Positions 6,499-15,194 of a stretch of 38,384 bases of DNA are shown one piece after another. The notes under the pieces were generated by a model. It made no database searches, was not told where the DNA came from, and was given only the letters and a program-made list of their open reading frames with translations. The stretch covers positions 1 through 38,384 of the forward strand of contig JAKQBO010000009.1 in assembly GCA_029559515.1 (NCBI GenBank), in the 5' to 3' direction. Within the stretch, counting starts at the first letter, position 1. Every line of letters begins with the position of its first letter. Made by a program: the position numbers and the translations under genes. This stretch comes from a bacterium (GTDB taxonomy: Bacteria; Patescibacteriota; Minisyncoccia; Minisyncoccales; UBA1441).

Positions 6499-8649
6499 AT
6501 GATAGGTGAAAAACAATTCAAAAAAGAAATTGCCGGGCAGGAATTTGAAGTCCGGATTGGCCAGATAGCCAATCAGGCTAATAGTAGCGTTATTGTTCGG
6601 CAAGGCGAAACCACCGTTATGGTTACTGTCTGTTCCGGCAGCAACCAGCACGGCAAAGATTTCTTTCCTTTAACCGTAGATTATGAAGAGCGCTATTATG
6701 CCGCTGGTAAGATTTTGGGGTCCCGGTTTATGCGGCGAGAGGGTCACCCCTCCGACGAGGCCACTTTAACCGGTCGATTAATTGATCGATCAATTCGGCC
6801 CCTCTTCCCGGAAAGTTTTAGAAATGAAGTTCAAGTAATTATTACCGTTCTTTCATTCGACGGAATTAATGATCCGGACGTCCCCGGCTTACTGGGAGCC
6901 TCGATTGCGCTGTCGCTGTCTGACCTCCCCTGGCAAGGGCCGATTGCTCCCTGCCGAGTTGGCTATCTAGATAATCAATGGAAGATTAACCCCTCTTACG
7001 AACAACAAGATCAGGCCGAGGTTTATTTAACCCTTTCCGCGGTTGAGGGAGAAAAAGAGATTTTAATCAACATGATTGAAGCCGCCGGGCAGGAGGCCGC
7101 TGAAGAAAAAATCGTCGAAGGACTAACCCAGGCCGAGCCAGTATTAAAAACGCTGATTCAGTTTCAGAAAGAAATTATCAACCAGTACTCCCCGACCAAG
7201 ATTCCGATCCCTGAAGTTGATATTTCTCTTGAAGCTCCAGTTGAGCAAAGCATCAGAAAGTTTATTCAAGAAAAATTAAATAATATTTTTCCGGTTCAGG
7301 CGGAGCAAGAGGTTAAGGAAGTTCTATCCCAGCTCCATCAAGCGCTTCAAGACTTTCTCAATCAGAACCATCCCGAGTGCTTGCCAGAGGGCTTCACTAT
7401 CCTAGAAGAGGAGCTTTATCAATTTATGCGACAACAGGTTCTAGATAACGATCAGCGGCTTGACGGTCGGGGGTTGAAAGAGATTCGGCCTCTCCAGGCT
7501 GAAGTTTCTTTGATTCCTCGAGTCCACGGATCGGGTCTCTTTCAACGAGGCCTGACTAAGGTTCTTTCTGTCGTTACTCTTGGACCAACCGGTGATTGCC
7601 GAAAACTCGAAGGCATGGAAGTGATCGAAGAACGGCGCTTTATGCACCACTACAACTTTCCGCCTTACTCAACCGGAGAGGTTAAGCCTCTCGTCGGCAC
7701 CAAGAGAAGAGAAATTGGACACGGCTATTTGGCTGAGAAGGCTCTCAGCCCCCTTATTCCCGATGTCGAAGACTTCCCTTACACGATTAGGCTGGTCTCA
7801 GAGTGTCTCTCTTCTAATGGCTCAACTTCCATGGGTTCGGTTTGCGCCTCTTCCCTTTCTTTGATGGATGCCGGAGTGCCAATTAAAGCTCCGGCGGCCG
7901 GTATTTCCGTTGGACTGGTTACCGGTCCAGACCACTATAAACTTCTAACCGACGTTCAGGGGGCCGAAGATCACTACGGTGACATGGACTTCAAGGTAGC
8001 CGGGACCAAACAAGGTGTTACGGCTATGCAGGTCGATGTTAAGATCAAAGGCTTAACTAAGCAGATGATCAATGAGGCCCTAGCTCAAGCCAAAGAAGCT
8101 CGCCTGGCTATTTTAGAGACAATGGCCCGGGCGATCGAGCGACCCCGGGATAATCTTTCTCCCTGGGCTCCAAAAATTGTAAGCGGACAAATTAATCCCA
8201 GCAAGATTGGTATGATCATCGGTCCCGGCGGACGAACGATCAATGCCCTAGTTGATAAACACGGCGTCACCATTGACATTGAGGACGACGGCCATGTTTA
8301 TGTTGCCGGGCCAGAAAGGCAGCAAGCTCAAAAAGCTCTTGATGAGATTATGGGAATGACTCATGAAGCCGAAGTTGGTGAAACTTTTGAAGGAAAGGTA
8401 ACTCGAATCTTCAATTTTGGAGCAATGATTGAGTTTTTACCCGGACAGGAGGGCCTGGTCCATATCTCCGAATTTGCTAATCACCGTATCGGACAAGTAG
8501 AAGACGTCGTCAAGGTTGGCGACACCATTCCTGTCAAAGTAATCGAAATAGACGAAAAAGGAAGAATAAACCTTTCGGCCAAGGCGGCCGGTTTTCAAGC
8601 CCCTCAAAAGGCAACCGGTGCCCGCCCTGGACGAACAAGTAAAAGCTGA
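6499..8649 (+). CDS. pnp: Polynucleotide phosphorylase
   Basis: A 716-residue 3'-5' exoribonuclease that cleaves RNA by phosphorolysis. It has two RNase PH-like domains: the first has 'RFMRREGHPSD' and 'SIRPLFP', the second has 'RLDGRGLKEIRPL' and the catalytic segment 'DVQGAEDHYGDMDFKVAGT'. A KH domain follows ('KIGMIIGPGGRTINAL', near residue 570), then an S1 domain ('GEVTRIFNFG'-like, read here as 'GKVTRIFNFGAMIEFLPG'). Length and order are normal. It likely acts in the cytoplasm with the upstream NYN protein in the same transcript. No Shine-Dalgarno site precedes the ATG. Its reading frame ends 11 nt before the coiled-coil gene. Confidence 0.97.
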   Translation: MIGEKQFKKEIAGQEFEVRIGQIANQANSSVIVRQGETTVMVTVCSGSNQHGKDFFPLTVDYEERYYAAGKILGSRFMRREGHPSDEATLTGRLIDRSIRPLFPESFRNEVQVIITVLSFDGINDPDVPGLLGASIALSLSDLPWQGPIAPCRVGYLDNQWKINPSYEQQDQAEVYLTLSAVEGEKEILINMIEAAGQEAAEEKIVEGLTQAEPVLKTLIQFQKEIINQYSPTKIPIPEVDISLEAPVEQSIRKFIQEKLNNIFPVQAEQEVKEVLSQLHQALQDFLNQNHPECLPEGFTILEEELYQFMRQQVLDNDQRLDGRGLKEIRPLQAEVSLIPRVHGSGLFQRGLTKVLSVVTLGPTGDCRKLEGMEVIEERRFMHHYNFPPYSTGEVKPLVGTKRREIGHGYLAEKALSPLIPDVEDFPYTIRLVSECLSSNGSTSMGSVCASSLSLMDAGVPIKAPAAGISVGLVTGPDHYKLLTDVQGAEDHYGDMDFKVAGTKQGVTAMQVDVKIKGLTKQMINEALAQAKEARLAILETMARAIERPRDNLSPWAPKIVSGQINPSKIGMIIGPGGRTINALVDKHGVTIDIEDDGHVYVAGPERQQAQKALDEIMGMTHEAEVGETFEGKVTRIFNFGAMIEFLPGQEGLVHISEFANHRIGQVEDVVKVGDTIPVKVIEIDEKGRINLSAKAAGFQAPQKATGARPGRTSKS

Positions 8650-8660
8650 CGCTAACCATT

Positions 8661-10691
8661 ATGGTTTCTCCTAAGTTGCAAAACATCGTTGTTCGGACTA
8701 TGCAGCGAGACTTGGAGATGTTAGAACGGGGCGAAGTCCCGGGCCGAGCTGGTCGTCCTTCTAGCAAAGCCGAAGAGATGATCAAGCAGGCCCAGTCGGC
8801 CATTCGCCAGGCTGAGGCTGAAAGAGGCGTTATGCGCCCTCCGACCCCTTCTCTGGAAACAGCCCCCGCTCCTTCTTCTAAAGAAAAGGCTCAAAAAATA
8901 GCTGAAGAAAAGAAAGCTGAAGAAGAAAGAAAAAAGATAGCAGAGCAGAAGAAGCAAGAGGAGCTGTCTCGTAAAGAAGCCGAGGCCCCTCGCATAACCG
9001 AAGAAGAAAAGAAACGAGTTGAAGCTGAAGCCCTGCGCCAAGCTGAAGAAGAAAAGAAACAAGCTGATAAAGAACGGTGGCTAGAAATTTTCTCCGAGGC
9101 TGAGAAAATTGCTCAAACTAAAAGCCTCATTCTGCCTGATATCAGTGAGGTCGAAGAAGTCACAGATTCTTTGTTTAAAATCGAGCGAGAGATTGAGCTA
9201 GTTCGCCTTGAGCTGGCAGAAATTCCTGCCCGAGAAAACATTTTGTTACCGGAAAAGAAAAAACTTTCTGAACAAAAAGAACAACTTGAGAGAGAATATC
9301 AAAAAATTATTCACCGGCTAGAGGAATTAAAAATAAAACGGCAACAAACAGAACAGGCTGAGGCTCGAGCAACTACCAGCGACAAGAGAAGGAAATTCGA
9401 AGAACAGCGCTGGCAAGTAGCCAAGAGACAAAGAGAGGTAGAGCAGGAAAAATGGACTAAAAAGGATGAATTAGCCGGACTGAGTGCAGCTTTAGGCCGC
9501 CTAGAAGACCAGGTTCAAGAGCTAGAACAGCGGCGCCAAGGTTATGAAAGCCGTCTTCAGAAACTTAACTCCCAAAAAGAAGAATTAGATATTCGAAAAG
9601 AGAAGATTGATCTGCGCCGGGAGCTAGAAGAGCTAGAGCCTGCTAAAGAAAAACCTATTCAGCAATTAAAAGAACTGGAAAACCAGAGAGAAGAAATTCG
9701 GGAAGAGCTTAGAGCTATTCTAGCCGAGGAAAAGAAAGTCGAAGAAAAGGAAATTGAGCTTCATCAAAAAATTGAAGCCTGCACTAATGACGAGGAAAAA
9801 CGACGGCTCACCAAAGACCGCTGGTCTGTTGAAAAAGAAAGAGAGTCTGTTGAAAAGGATCGTTGGCAAATTGAACAGAAGGTGGCGGCCCTCAGAGAAC
9901 AACAGCGGCAGATCATTGAGCCTTATCGAACCATAGTCAGTAAAGAGCAGCAAATTTATCAGAGATTGAGAGAAATCGATCTTCTGTTGGCTTTTGGCCT
10001 AGAAGCCGGCCGTCAAAAGATCAAACAACGGGCTCAGCAAGAAGAAGATTTAAAAGAAAAGCGCCAGCGCGGAGTTTTAACTCGAACCCATCAGCAGCAG
10101 CTTGAAGCTGAACGCCAGCACCAAGAGGCAGAAGCGAGGAGGAAGAAAGAATTAGAAGCTTTAGCTTTAAAGCAGCAAGAAGAAGCTGAGAAAGAGCGGG
10201 AACGGCAACGCTTAATTAAAGAGCAAAGAGATAAAGCAGAAGCAGAAAAAAGACAAAAAGAAGCTGAAGAAGCAAAAAAGGCGGCTGAAGTCAAAGAAGC
10301 TGAAGAAGCAAAAAGGGCTGCCGAAGCCAAAGAGAAAGAGGTAGCCGAAAAAGAACCCCTCTTCTCTGAAGACCAGTCCATAGAAAAAACTGAAATAAAA
10401 GAGCCGGCCGACGTTGCCACCGCCCGCGACATCTTTATTGAACAACTAATGGCCTCAACCTCTGAAGAGGAAGAGGAAAGAGAGCAGTTTTTGCGCCGAG
10501 TTAGGGGTGAAGGCGCGAGTATTCCGGCCGAAGACCAGCTTGAATCACAGTTAAAAGAGGGTGTTGTTTTCCGGCCGGTTCCGCAGAAACCAAACCGCGG
10601 ACAGAAGATAATCGCTCGCGTCCTGATCGTGCTTTTGTTAATCGGCTTAGGCTTAATAGTCTATCTTATCTTCAGCGGGTATTTACTTTAA
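8661..10691 (+). CDS. Large coiled-coil protein with C-terminal membrane anchor
   Basis: A 676-residue protein of unknown function. A short N-terminal segment ('VVRTMQRDLEMLERG') precedes about 560 residues rich in Glu, Lys, Gln, Arg and Ala with strong coiled-coil character. One transmembrane segment lies at the very end ('VLIVLLLIGLGLIVYLIF', residues about 653-671). It has no signal peptide, so it looks tail-anchored with the rod in the cytoplasm. Two related stretches with paired tryptophans are visible: 'KRRKFEEQRWQVAKRQREVE' and 'KRRLTKDRWSVEKERESVE'. A highly repetitive AEAK/AEE tract lies near residues 500-560. It ends the pnp operon at a terminator. A structural or scaffolding role is possible but not shown. 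Confidence 0.7.
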   Translation: MVSPKLQNIVVRTMQRDLEMLERGEVPGRAGRPSSKAEEMIKQAQSAIRQAEAERGVMRPPTPSLETAPAPSSKEKAQKIAEEKKAEEERKKIAEQKKQEELSRKEAEAPRITEEEKKRVEAEALRQAEEEKKQADKERWLEIFSEAEKIAQTKSLILPDISEVEEVTDSLFKIEREIELVRLELAEIPARENILLPEKKKLSEQKEQLEREYQKIIHRLEELKIKRQQTEQAEARATTSDKRRKFEEQRWQVAKRQREVEQEKWTKKDELAGLSAALGRLEDQVQELEQRRQGYESRLQKLNSQKEELDIRKEKIDLRRELEELEPAKEKPIQQLKELENQREEIREELRAILAEEKKVEEKEIELHQKIEACTNDEEKRRLTKDRWSVEKERESVEKDRWQIEQKVAALREQQRQIIEPYRTIVSKEQQIYQRLREIDLLLAFGLEAGRQKIKQRAQQEEDLKEKRQRGVLTRTHQQQLEAERQHQEAEARRKKELEALALKQQEEAEKERERQRLIKEQRDKAEAEKRQKEAEEAKKAAEVKEAEEAKRAAEAKEKEVAEKEPLFSEDQSIEKTEIKEPADVATARDIFIEQLMASTSEEEEEREQFLRRVRGEGASIPAEDQLESQLKEGVVFRPVPQKPNRGQKIIARVLIVLLLIGLGLIVYLIFSGYLL

Positions 10692-10700
10692 ATTAAAAAC

Positions 10701-10729
10701 AAAAAGCGGCCCACTTAAGCCGCTTTTTT
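10701..10729. terminator. Bidirectional intrinsic terminator
   Basis: AAAAAGCGGC, loop CCACTTAA, then GCCGCTTTTTT. The stem has six G/C pairs flanked by A and T runs on either side, so it can serve both the + strand pnp/coiled-coil operon (ends 10691) and the convergent minus-strand M23 gene (ends 10745). Confidence 0.88.
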
Positions 10730-10744
10730 GTTTCTCTCTTTTAT

Positions 10745-11731
10745 TTAAAAACTAAGATAAGTTCCTACTGAATAGCGAGCTAACGGATTTGTTGCCCCTC
10801 TGACGTCAAAGTGCAGATGGCATCCGGTTGACCGTCCAGTTGTGCCCATTCGGCCAATCTGCTGTCCTTGAGCAACGCTCTGGCCAGCCTTCACCCATAT
10901 CTCTGAAAGATGCCCGTAATAGGTAACTACTCCGTTAGGATGGAGGATTTGTACTCTATTTCCTCCGATACTAATGTATCCGGCTCGCTGGACCGTTCCG
11001 GCGGCCGCAGCATAAATCGGAGTACCGCATTGGTTCGCAATATCAATTGCATTATAATGGTGTAGCCCCTGGGTGATGCGACCAGAGGTCGGACGGATAA
11101 AATAAGAAGAGGCTACCGTTGACTGGGTGCTGATTTGAGGCGTGGTCAGTTGCTTGCCTCCGGGAATGATCAAAACGTCTCCAATATATATTTCATTGGC
11201 ATCACTTATCTGATTGAAAGAAAGAATTGCTGCCTCCGAAACTTTATAAGCGCGAGCAATGTGGCTGAGTGTTTCGTTTTTCCCGACTAAATGTAGCGCT
11301 CCTGAAACCGGCAAGATAATTAAGCTATCACCCTCTTTTAAGGTATTATTACGGTTAAGGTCGTTCGCCCAAGAGATCGTGTCAGCTGAAATTCCGAACC
11401 TTTCAGCTAGCCCAGAAACAGTGTCGCCGGACTGAACGACGTAGTTAAAGATTTGGCTTTGATAGTCATAGCCGCCAGCCACCACCGTGCCCAGAGCCTG
11501 ACTGGTCACACTGGGGGAGGTATAAACCTGAAGGCTGGACTGCTCAATTAAACTCAGATGAGAAAAATCAAAACTCGCCGTCTTATCCAAAGCTGGAATG
11601 AACTCGCTAGAAGAGCTTAGTTCATATTGATCAAAAACCAACTCGGACGGCGAGACCGGCCAAACAGCGGTTATTAGTAACCCTATCGCAAGAGTAAGAA
11701 AAGCACCAACTACTCTTTTTGACAGATGCAT
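10745..11731 (-). CDS. LysM-LysM-M23 peptidoglycan hydrolase
   Basis: A 328-residue exported wall enzyme. The N-terminal signal or anchor is 'VVGAFLTLAIGLLITAVW'. Two LysM peptidoglycan-binding domains lie at about residues 97-140 ('YVVQSGDTVSGLAERFGI') and 147-190 ('HLVGKNETLSHIARAYKV'). An M23 (lysostaphin-type) zinc metallopeptidase domain occupies about 215-320, with 'YNAIDIANQCGTPIYAAAAG', 'VVTYYGHLSEIWV' and the zinc-binding 'CHLHFDVRG'. The usual HxxxD spacing is altered to HHYNAID, so the first zinc ligand is probably one of the two His just upstream. Likely cuts peptide cross-links in the cell wall. A TTGACA/TAAATT promoter ends 10 nt before the ATG. It sits next to the T4SS-like locus and could help that machine cross the wall (inference). 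Confidence 0.92.
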   Translation of the reverse strand: MHLSKRVVGAFLTLAIGLLITAVWPVSPSELVFDQYELSSSSEFIPALDKTASFDFSHLSLIEQSSLQVYTSPSVTSQALGTVVAGGYDYQSQIFNYVVQSGDTVSGLAERFGISADTISWANDLNRNNTLKEGDSLIILPVSGALHLVGKNETLSHIARAYKVSEAAILSFNQISDANEIYIGDVLIIPGGKQLTTPQISTQSTVASSYFIRPTSGRITQGLHHYNAIDIANQCGTPIYAAAAGTVQRAGYISIGGNRVQILHPNGVVTYYGHLSEIWVKAGQSVAQGQQIGRMGTTGRSTGCHLHFDVRGATNPLARYSVGTYLSF

Positions 11732-11746
11732 GACGTTGACTAATTT
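11719..11746 (+). promoter_or_regulatory. Possible promoter of rsmA
   Basis: A perfect TTGACA (11719-11724) lies inside the first codons of the divergent M23 gene. A weak -10, TAATTT, follows after 16 bp. It would give a leader of about 10 nt containing GAGG before ATG 11764. The -10 is poor, so confidence is low. Confidence 0.35.
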
Positions 11747-11770
11747 ATCTAAATCGAGGCCTTATGTCAA
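11742..11770 (-). promoter_or_regulatory. Promoter of the M23 gene
   Basis: On the minus strand: perfect TTGACA (11765-11770), a 17 bp spacer and TAAATT (11742-11747). The -35 box overlaps the start codon region of rsmA. The -10 ends 10 nt before ATG 11731. Confidence 0.6.
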
Positions 11771-12612
11771 ACAAGTTATCCCCAATCGAACCTAATCTAG
11801 CTAACCACACTAGAAATTTGCTGAAGAAATACCAGCTGCGACCCAATAAACGTCTTGGGCAAAACTTTTTAATTGATGACCGCGTTTTAAATGATCTTCT
11901 TCAGGCAGCGGAGCTGACTTCTCAGGACACCGTTTTAGAGGTCGGTTCCGGCTTAGGCACCTTAACCCGGGCTCTCGCCCGCCGAGTTCGAAAGGTTATC
12001 TCTTTGGAAAAAGACCGCCGGCTAAACGATATTCTGGCCTCCGAATTAAATGAATTTGACAATGTTTCTATTCTCAATCAAGACATTCGGACTTTTCTGT
12101 CTCAAAAAGACATCCTCTTCGATAAAGTGGTGGCCAATCTGCCCTTTTATCTGACTTCGCCCCTAATTACCGGGTTGATGAAACTTTCGCCGCCTCCTTC
12201 CCTGATGGTTCTAATGGTTCAAAAGGAGGTGGCTGAAAGGATTTGCGCCCAGCCACCCAAGGCCAACCGAATGGCTGTTCTCTGCCAGATCCAGGCTAGG
12301 TGCCGGCTGGTTCGCCAGGTGCCGGCTCGGAGTTTTTGGCCCGCTCCCGAGGTAGACGCTGCCATCCTGAAGATGAACACATCTGGGATATCGCCCGATC
12401 CGCTTTTAGAAAAATTGGTTAATGCCGGTTTTCGTTCCCCTCGGAAGACCCTAGCTAACAACCTCTCTTCTTTTCCCGGCTTCAATCAAGAAATATTGGC
12501 ACAATGCAACCTAAACCCTAAAGTTCGAGCGGAGGCCTTGACTTTACAAGACTGGAAACATCTTAAAAATTGTTTTCTCGGCCAAAAAAATGTTATAATC
12601 AGGCCAATATGA
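11764..12612 (+). CDS. rsmA: 16S rRNA (adenine1518/1519-N6)-dimethyltransferase
   Basis: A 282-residue KsgA/RsmA enzyme that dimethylates two adjacent adenines in helix 45 of 16S rRNA using S-adenosylmethionine. Seen: 'RPNKRLGQNFLID' at the N-terminus, the SAM-binding 'VLEVGSGLGTLTRALA' (residues 57-71), acidic 'LEKDRRL' and the catalytic 'NLPFYL' (125-130, equivalent to NLPY), then 'VQKEVAERI' and a C-terminal helical domain. Length is normal. It has a weak GAGG before the ATG. Its TGA overlaps the ATG of the TrbL-like gene (ATGA), and the promoter of the T4SS-like locus lies inside its last codons. Confidence 0.95.
   Translation: MSNKLSPIEPNLANHTRNLLKKYQLRPNKRLGQNFLIDDRVLNDLLQAAELTSQDTVLEVGSGLGTLTRALARRVRKVISLEKDRRLNDILASELNEFDNVSILNQDIRTFLSQKDILFDKVVANLPFYLTSPLITGLMKLSPPPSLMVLMVQKEVAERICAQPPKANRMAVLCQIQARCRLVRQVPARSFWPAPEVDAAILKMNTSGISPDPLLEKLVNAGFRSPRKTLANNLSSFPGFNQEILAQCNLNPKVRAEALTLQDWKHLKNCFLGQKNVIIRPI
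12570..12599 (+). promoter_or_regulatory. Extended -10 promoter of the T4SS-like locus
   Basis: TTGTTT (12570-12575), an 18 bp spacer and a perfect extended -10, TG-T-TATAAT (12591-12599), inside the end of rsmA. The -10 ends 9 nt before ATG 12609, predicting a leaderless or near-leaderless message. This gives the secretion locus its own start independent of rsmA. Confidence 0.75.
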
Positions 12613-15170
12613 AAAAGAAAACCTTCAGAAGAATTTGTTTTCTTTTGATTGCTATTCTGGCGGTGGTTTTATTTATTGCCCCTGAATTTGTTGGACAAGC
12701 CGAAGCTGACACAATATACGAGAATATCCCAATTGTAGGAGGGCAGGGCGAAGCACTTCCTTTCTGGGCTTGGATTAAAAGACTTGTCCAGGATTTCTTT
12801 TGGTCTCTCCTCTCGTTAGTGTTATTGGTGATTAATTCGGTTTTTCTTGGAGCATTGGCTGTTGCTGAGATGCTCTTTAACGTCATCGCCAGTCCTGGCT
12901 TTATTTCTGAATCATTTACCGGTCCTGACAACCCCTTTGTTTACCCGAACTGGGTTCTGATCCGTGATTTGGCGAATATTGGTATTATCCTGGGCGTTGT
13001 TTTTTGCGGATTGAAAATGGCCTTTGGTCTCGATAGCCGTGCAACGAAGAAGAGCCTAGTTACTCTCATTGCTTTAGCTTTTTTGATCAACTTTACACCT
13101 GTTTTACTCGGCCTTTTAATCGACGCGGCTCAAATTGCCATGAACCAATTTATGGGCCCGGGGTTGACTCAGACGACCGGCATGGCTTCGGGGGTAATGA
13201 AAGCTTTCGCGAATATAAGAGATATTGGAGAAAACCAGATGGTCGCCTTTATTCAGATGTTAACCATGGGAGCAGTCTGCTTGTTTTTGGCTTTTATATA
13301 CTTTGTTTTGGCTATTGTCTTCCTGGTTCGCTACATCGTCCTCTGGGTTTTAGTAATTCTTTCGCCACTGGCCTTTTTAGCCTACGCTTTTAAAGGTGGT
13401 CAGAAGATTTGGAATATGTGGTGGTCTAATTTTATTAGCTGGACTTTTATTGGCGTCCCCATTGCCTTTTTTGTCGCTTTGGCTGGCTGGATGTACGGCT
13501 ATGGCCAGCCTTTATGGGATACAACCGCCCGAAATATGGCTCTTCGAATAAGCGATGAGGGATTGGCTGGAAGTGGCGTTATTTCGTCTGAAGTTTTTGC
13601 GCCCATCTTCCCCGGCATATTAATTGTGATCGGGTTCATGATCAGCCTTAATATTGCCCCGGCTTTCGCTAAGACGGTCATGGATTATACCAAGAAAGGC
13701 GCTCATGGTGCTGCGGCCTGGAGCTGGGGCAAAGTTAGATACCGTACCCGCGATCTTCGAGACAAGAGTAGAAGAGAGGTCCACGCCCGGCACGTTAAGG
13801 AAGACGCTCAAGCTCTGGGCATCAACACTGCCGGCTGGGATGACCCTAAAAAGAGTTATGCTGTACGCGCTCAGGTGGCGAAAGAGCTGCAAGAAAGCAA
13901 CCAGGCTAAAGGAGCGCAGAAGGCTCATGCTGCCAGGTATCTCGACGTTCAGCAAAAGATCGATGAACGCAAGCTGGAGCACTCTCGATTCGCTAAGAAG
14001 TTAAAAGATGCTAGTGAAGAAGAGCTTGATGCTCTGATTTATCAGCCCACGCCTCAGCTTGTGCCGCACACCAAGACCGGGGTTGCCAAAAAGAGGGCTC
14101 TGGCTTTACAGGAAGCCATGAACCGGGATAAAGGCAAGGCCCTGAAAAAGTTCAAGAACCTTGCCTCGTTAAGCGAAGAAGAGATCTTACAGACAGCAGG
14201 TGCTTTTGCTAGCCTGGGGCCGGCTTATCAGGGCACCCTTGAAAATTTTCTGGTTGCGGCAAGCGGCAAGCATGGCAAAACAATTAAAGAGCATGAAGAA
14301 GCGCTCGGCATTGAGAAAGGATCCCTCGATAAGGCGATAAAGAAGCTTAGGGCCGAAGACAACGAGCTCTTGGCTCATGTGTACCAAAATGCTTCAGAGG
14401 AAAACCAACGGCTTCTTCTGGATAATTTGATTGAGGCCGATACCAAGACAATTATTAGCACTATCCGCCGATTAAAGGCAGAAGAGAGAGGGCCTTTTGC
14501 CTTTAAATTAAAAGAGGCTGCTGAAAGAGCCGGTGGCGTCAAAGCAAAAAATTTCCAACATACAGCAAGATTTCTTAATGCACAGTGGTATCTTACCGAC
14601 TATGAAAAAGATCTCACTCCAGAGGCCGACCAATCAAGGATGAAAATCAAACAGATAGTAGAACGGGCTAAGGTGATAGAAAAAGAGACAGACCAGGGCA
14701 AGAGACAGAAAGAGGTTGCTGAAATTGTTTCTAAAATCATCTCTTCGGACAATGAGCAACGATCAGAAATTATGAACCGCATAGCGCCCGTGGCTCCTTC
14801 GGTTCATCAAGAAGCTCTACAGGAAACCATAAGGAAAGAATTAATTGGCCGCGCTAAGCAGATTAGGCGTATGAAAGACGATCCCCGAATGGAGCAAGAA
14901 AGCAAAGACCTCTCGGCTAAGCTTGCCGAGGACTTAAAGAAGATCGGCCCAAAGCAATGGCAAGAATTCCTTAAGGAAGATTTAATCGAGCGCGTTTATG
15001 AATTCCAGCAGAAGATAAAAAACGCCAAGACTTTGGAAGAAAAGAAGAAACTAGGTAATCGCATGATGCAAAGAGATATCCTGGATGAGATTAGCCTTCT
15101 TAATTCTAAAGACCAAAAAGAGATTACTGATCTAATAAACAAAATTTATGATCAAGAAATCCCGGCATAA
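12609..15170 (+). CDS. TrbL/VirB6-like channel protein with long cytoplasmic tail
   Basis: An 853-residue membrane protein. The track starts at 12570, but ATG 12609 (MKKKTFRR) fits the signal-like N-terminus, the ATGA overlap with rsmA and the promoter. The first 360 residues hold a signal segment and about six membrane segments, including 'LVTLIALAFLINFTPVLLGL' and 'YIVLWVLVILSPLAFLAYAF', the latter typical of TrbL/VirB6 proteins of type IV secretion systems, where they form the inner-membrane channel. The remaining 490 or so residues are charged and helical ('MDYTKKGAHGAAAWSWGKVR' onward), probably cytoplasmic, with no recognised domain. That tail is far longer than in standard VirB6. Followed by the PrgI and VirB4 genes. 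Confidence 0.78.
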   Translation: MKKKTFRRICFLLIAILAVVLFIAPEFVGQAEADTIYENIPIVGGQGEALPFWAWIKRLVQDFFWSLLSLVLLVINSVFLGALAVAEMLFNVIASPGFISESFTGPDNPFVYPNWVLIRDLANIGIILGVVFCGLKMAFGLDSRATKKSLVTLIALAFLINFTPVLLGLLIDAAQIAMNQFMGPGLTQTTGMASGVMKAFANIRDIGENQMVAFIQMLTMGAVCLFLAFIYFVLAIVFLVRYIVLWVLVILSPLAFLAYAFKGGQKIWNMWWSNFISWTFIGVPIAFFVALAGWMYGYGQPLWDTTARNMALRISDEGLAGSGVISSEVFAPIFPGILIVIGFMISLNIAPAFAKTVMDYTKKGAHGAAAWSWGKVRYRTRDLRDKSRREVHARHVKEDAQALGINTAGWDDPKKSYAVRAQVAKELQESNQAKGAQKAHAARYLDVQQKIDERKLEHSRFAKKLKDASEEELDALIYQPTPQLVPHTKTGVAKKRALALQEAMNRDKGKALKKFKNLASLSEEEILQTAGAFASLGPAYQGTLENFLVAASGKHGKTIKEHEEALGIEKGSLDKAIKKLRAEDNELLAHVYQNASEENQRLLLDNLIEADTKTIISTIRRLKAEERGPFAFKLKEAAERAGGVKAKNFQHTARFLNAQWYLTDYEKDLTPEADQSRMKIKQIVERAKVIEKETDQGKRQKEVAEIVSKIISSDNEQRSEIMNRIAPVAPSVHQEALQETIRKELIGRAKQIRRMKDDPRMEQESKDLSAKLAEDLKKIGPKQWQEFLKEDLIERVYEFQQKIKNAKTLEEKKKLGNRMMQRDILDEISLLNSKDQKEITDLINKIYDQEIPA

Positions 15171-15194
15171 TAGACCTAATCAACCTTAAAAACC

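Noticed and set aside
8721-9062. Minus-strand 113-residue ORF rich in Phe and Leu
   Set aside because: It is the mirror of the Glu/Lys-rich coiled-coil gene; the composition is the expected shadow.
12570-12608. Longer TrbL-like start in the ORF track
   Set aside because: The extra residues read through rsmA and the -10 box; ATG 12609 fits the signal sequence.
13620-14004. Overlapping ORFs on both strands inside the TrbL-like gene
   Set aside because: They are shadows of the conserved main frame, with no start signals.
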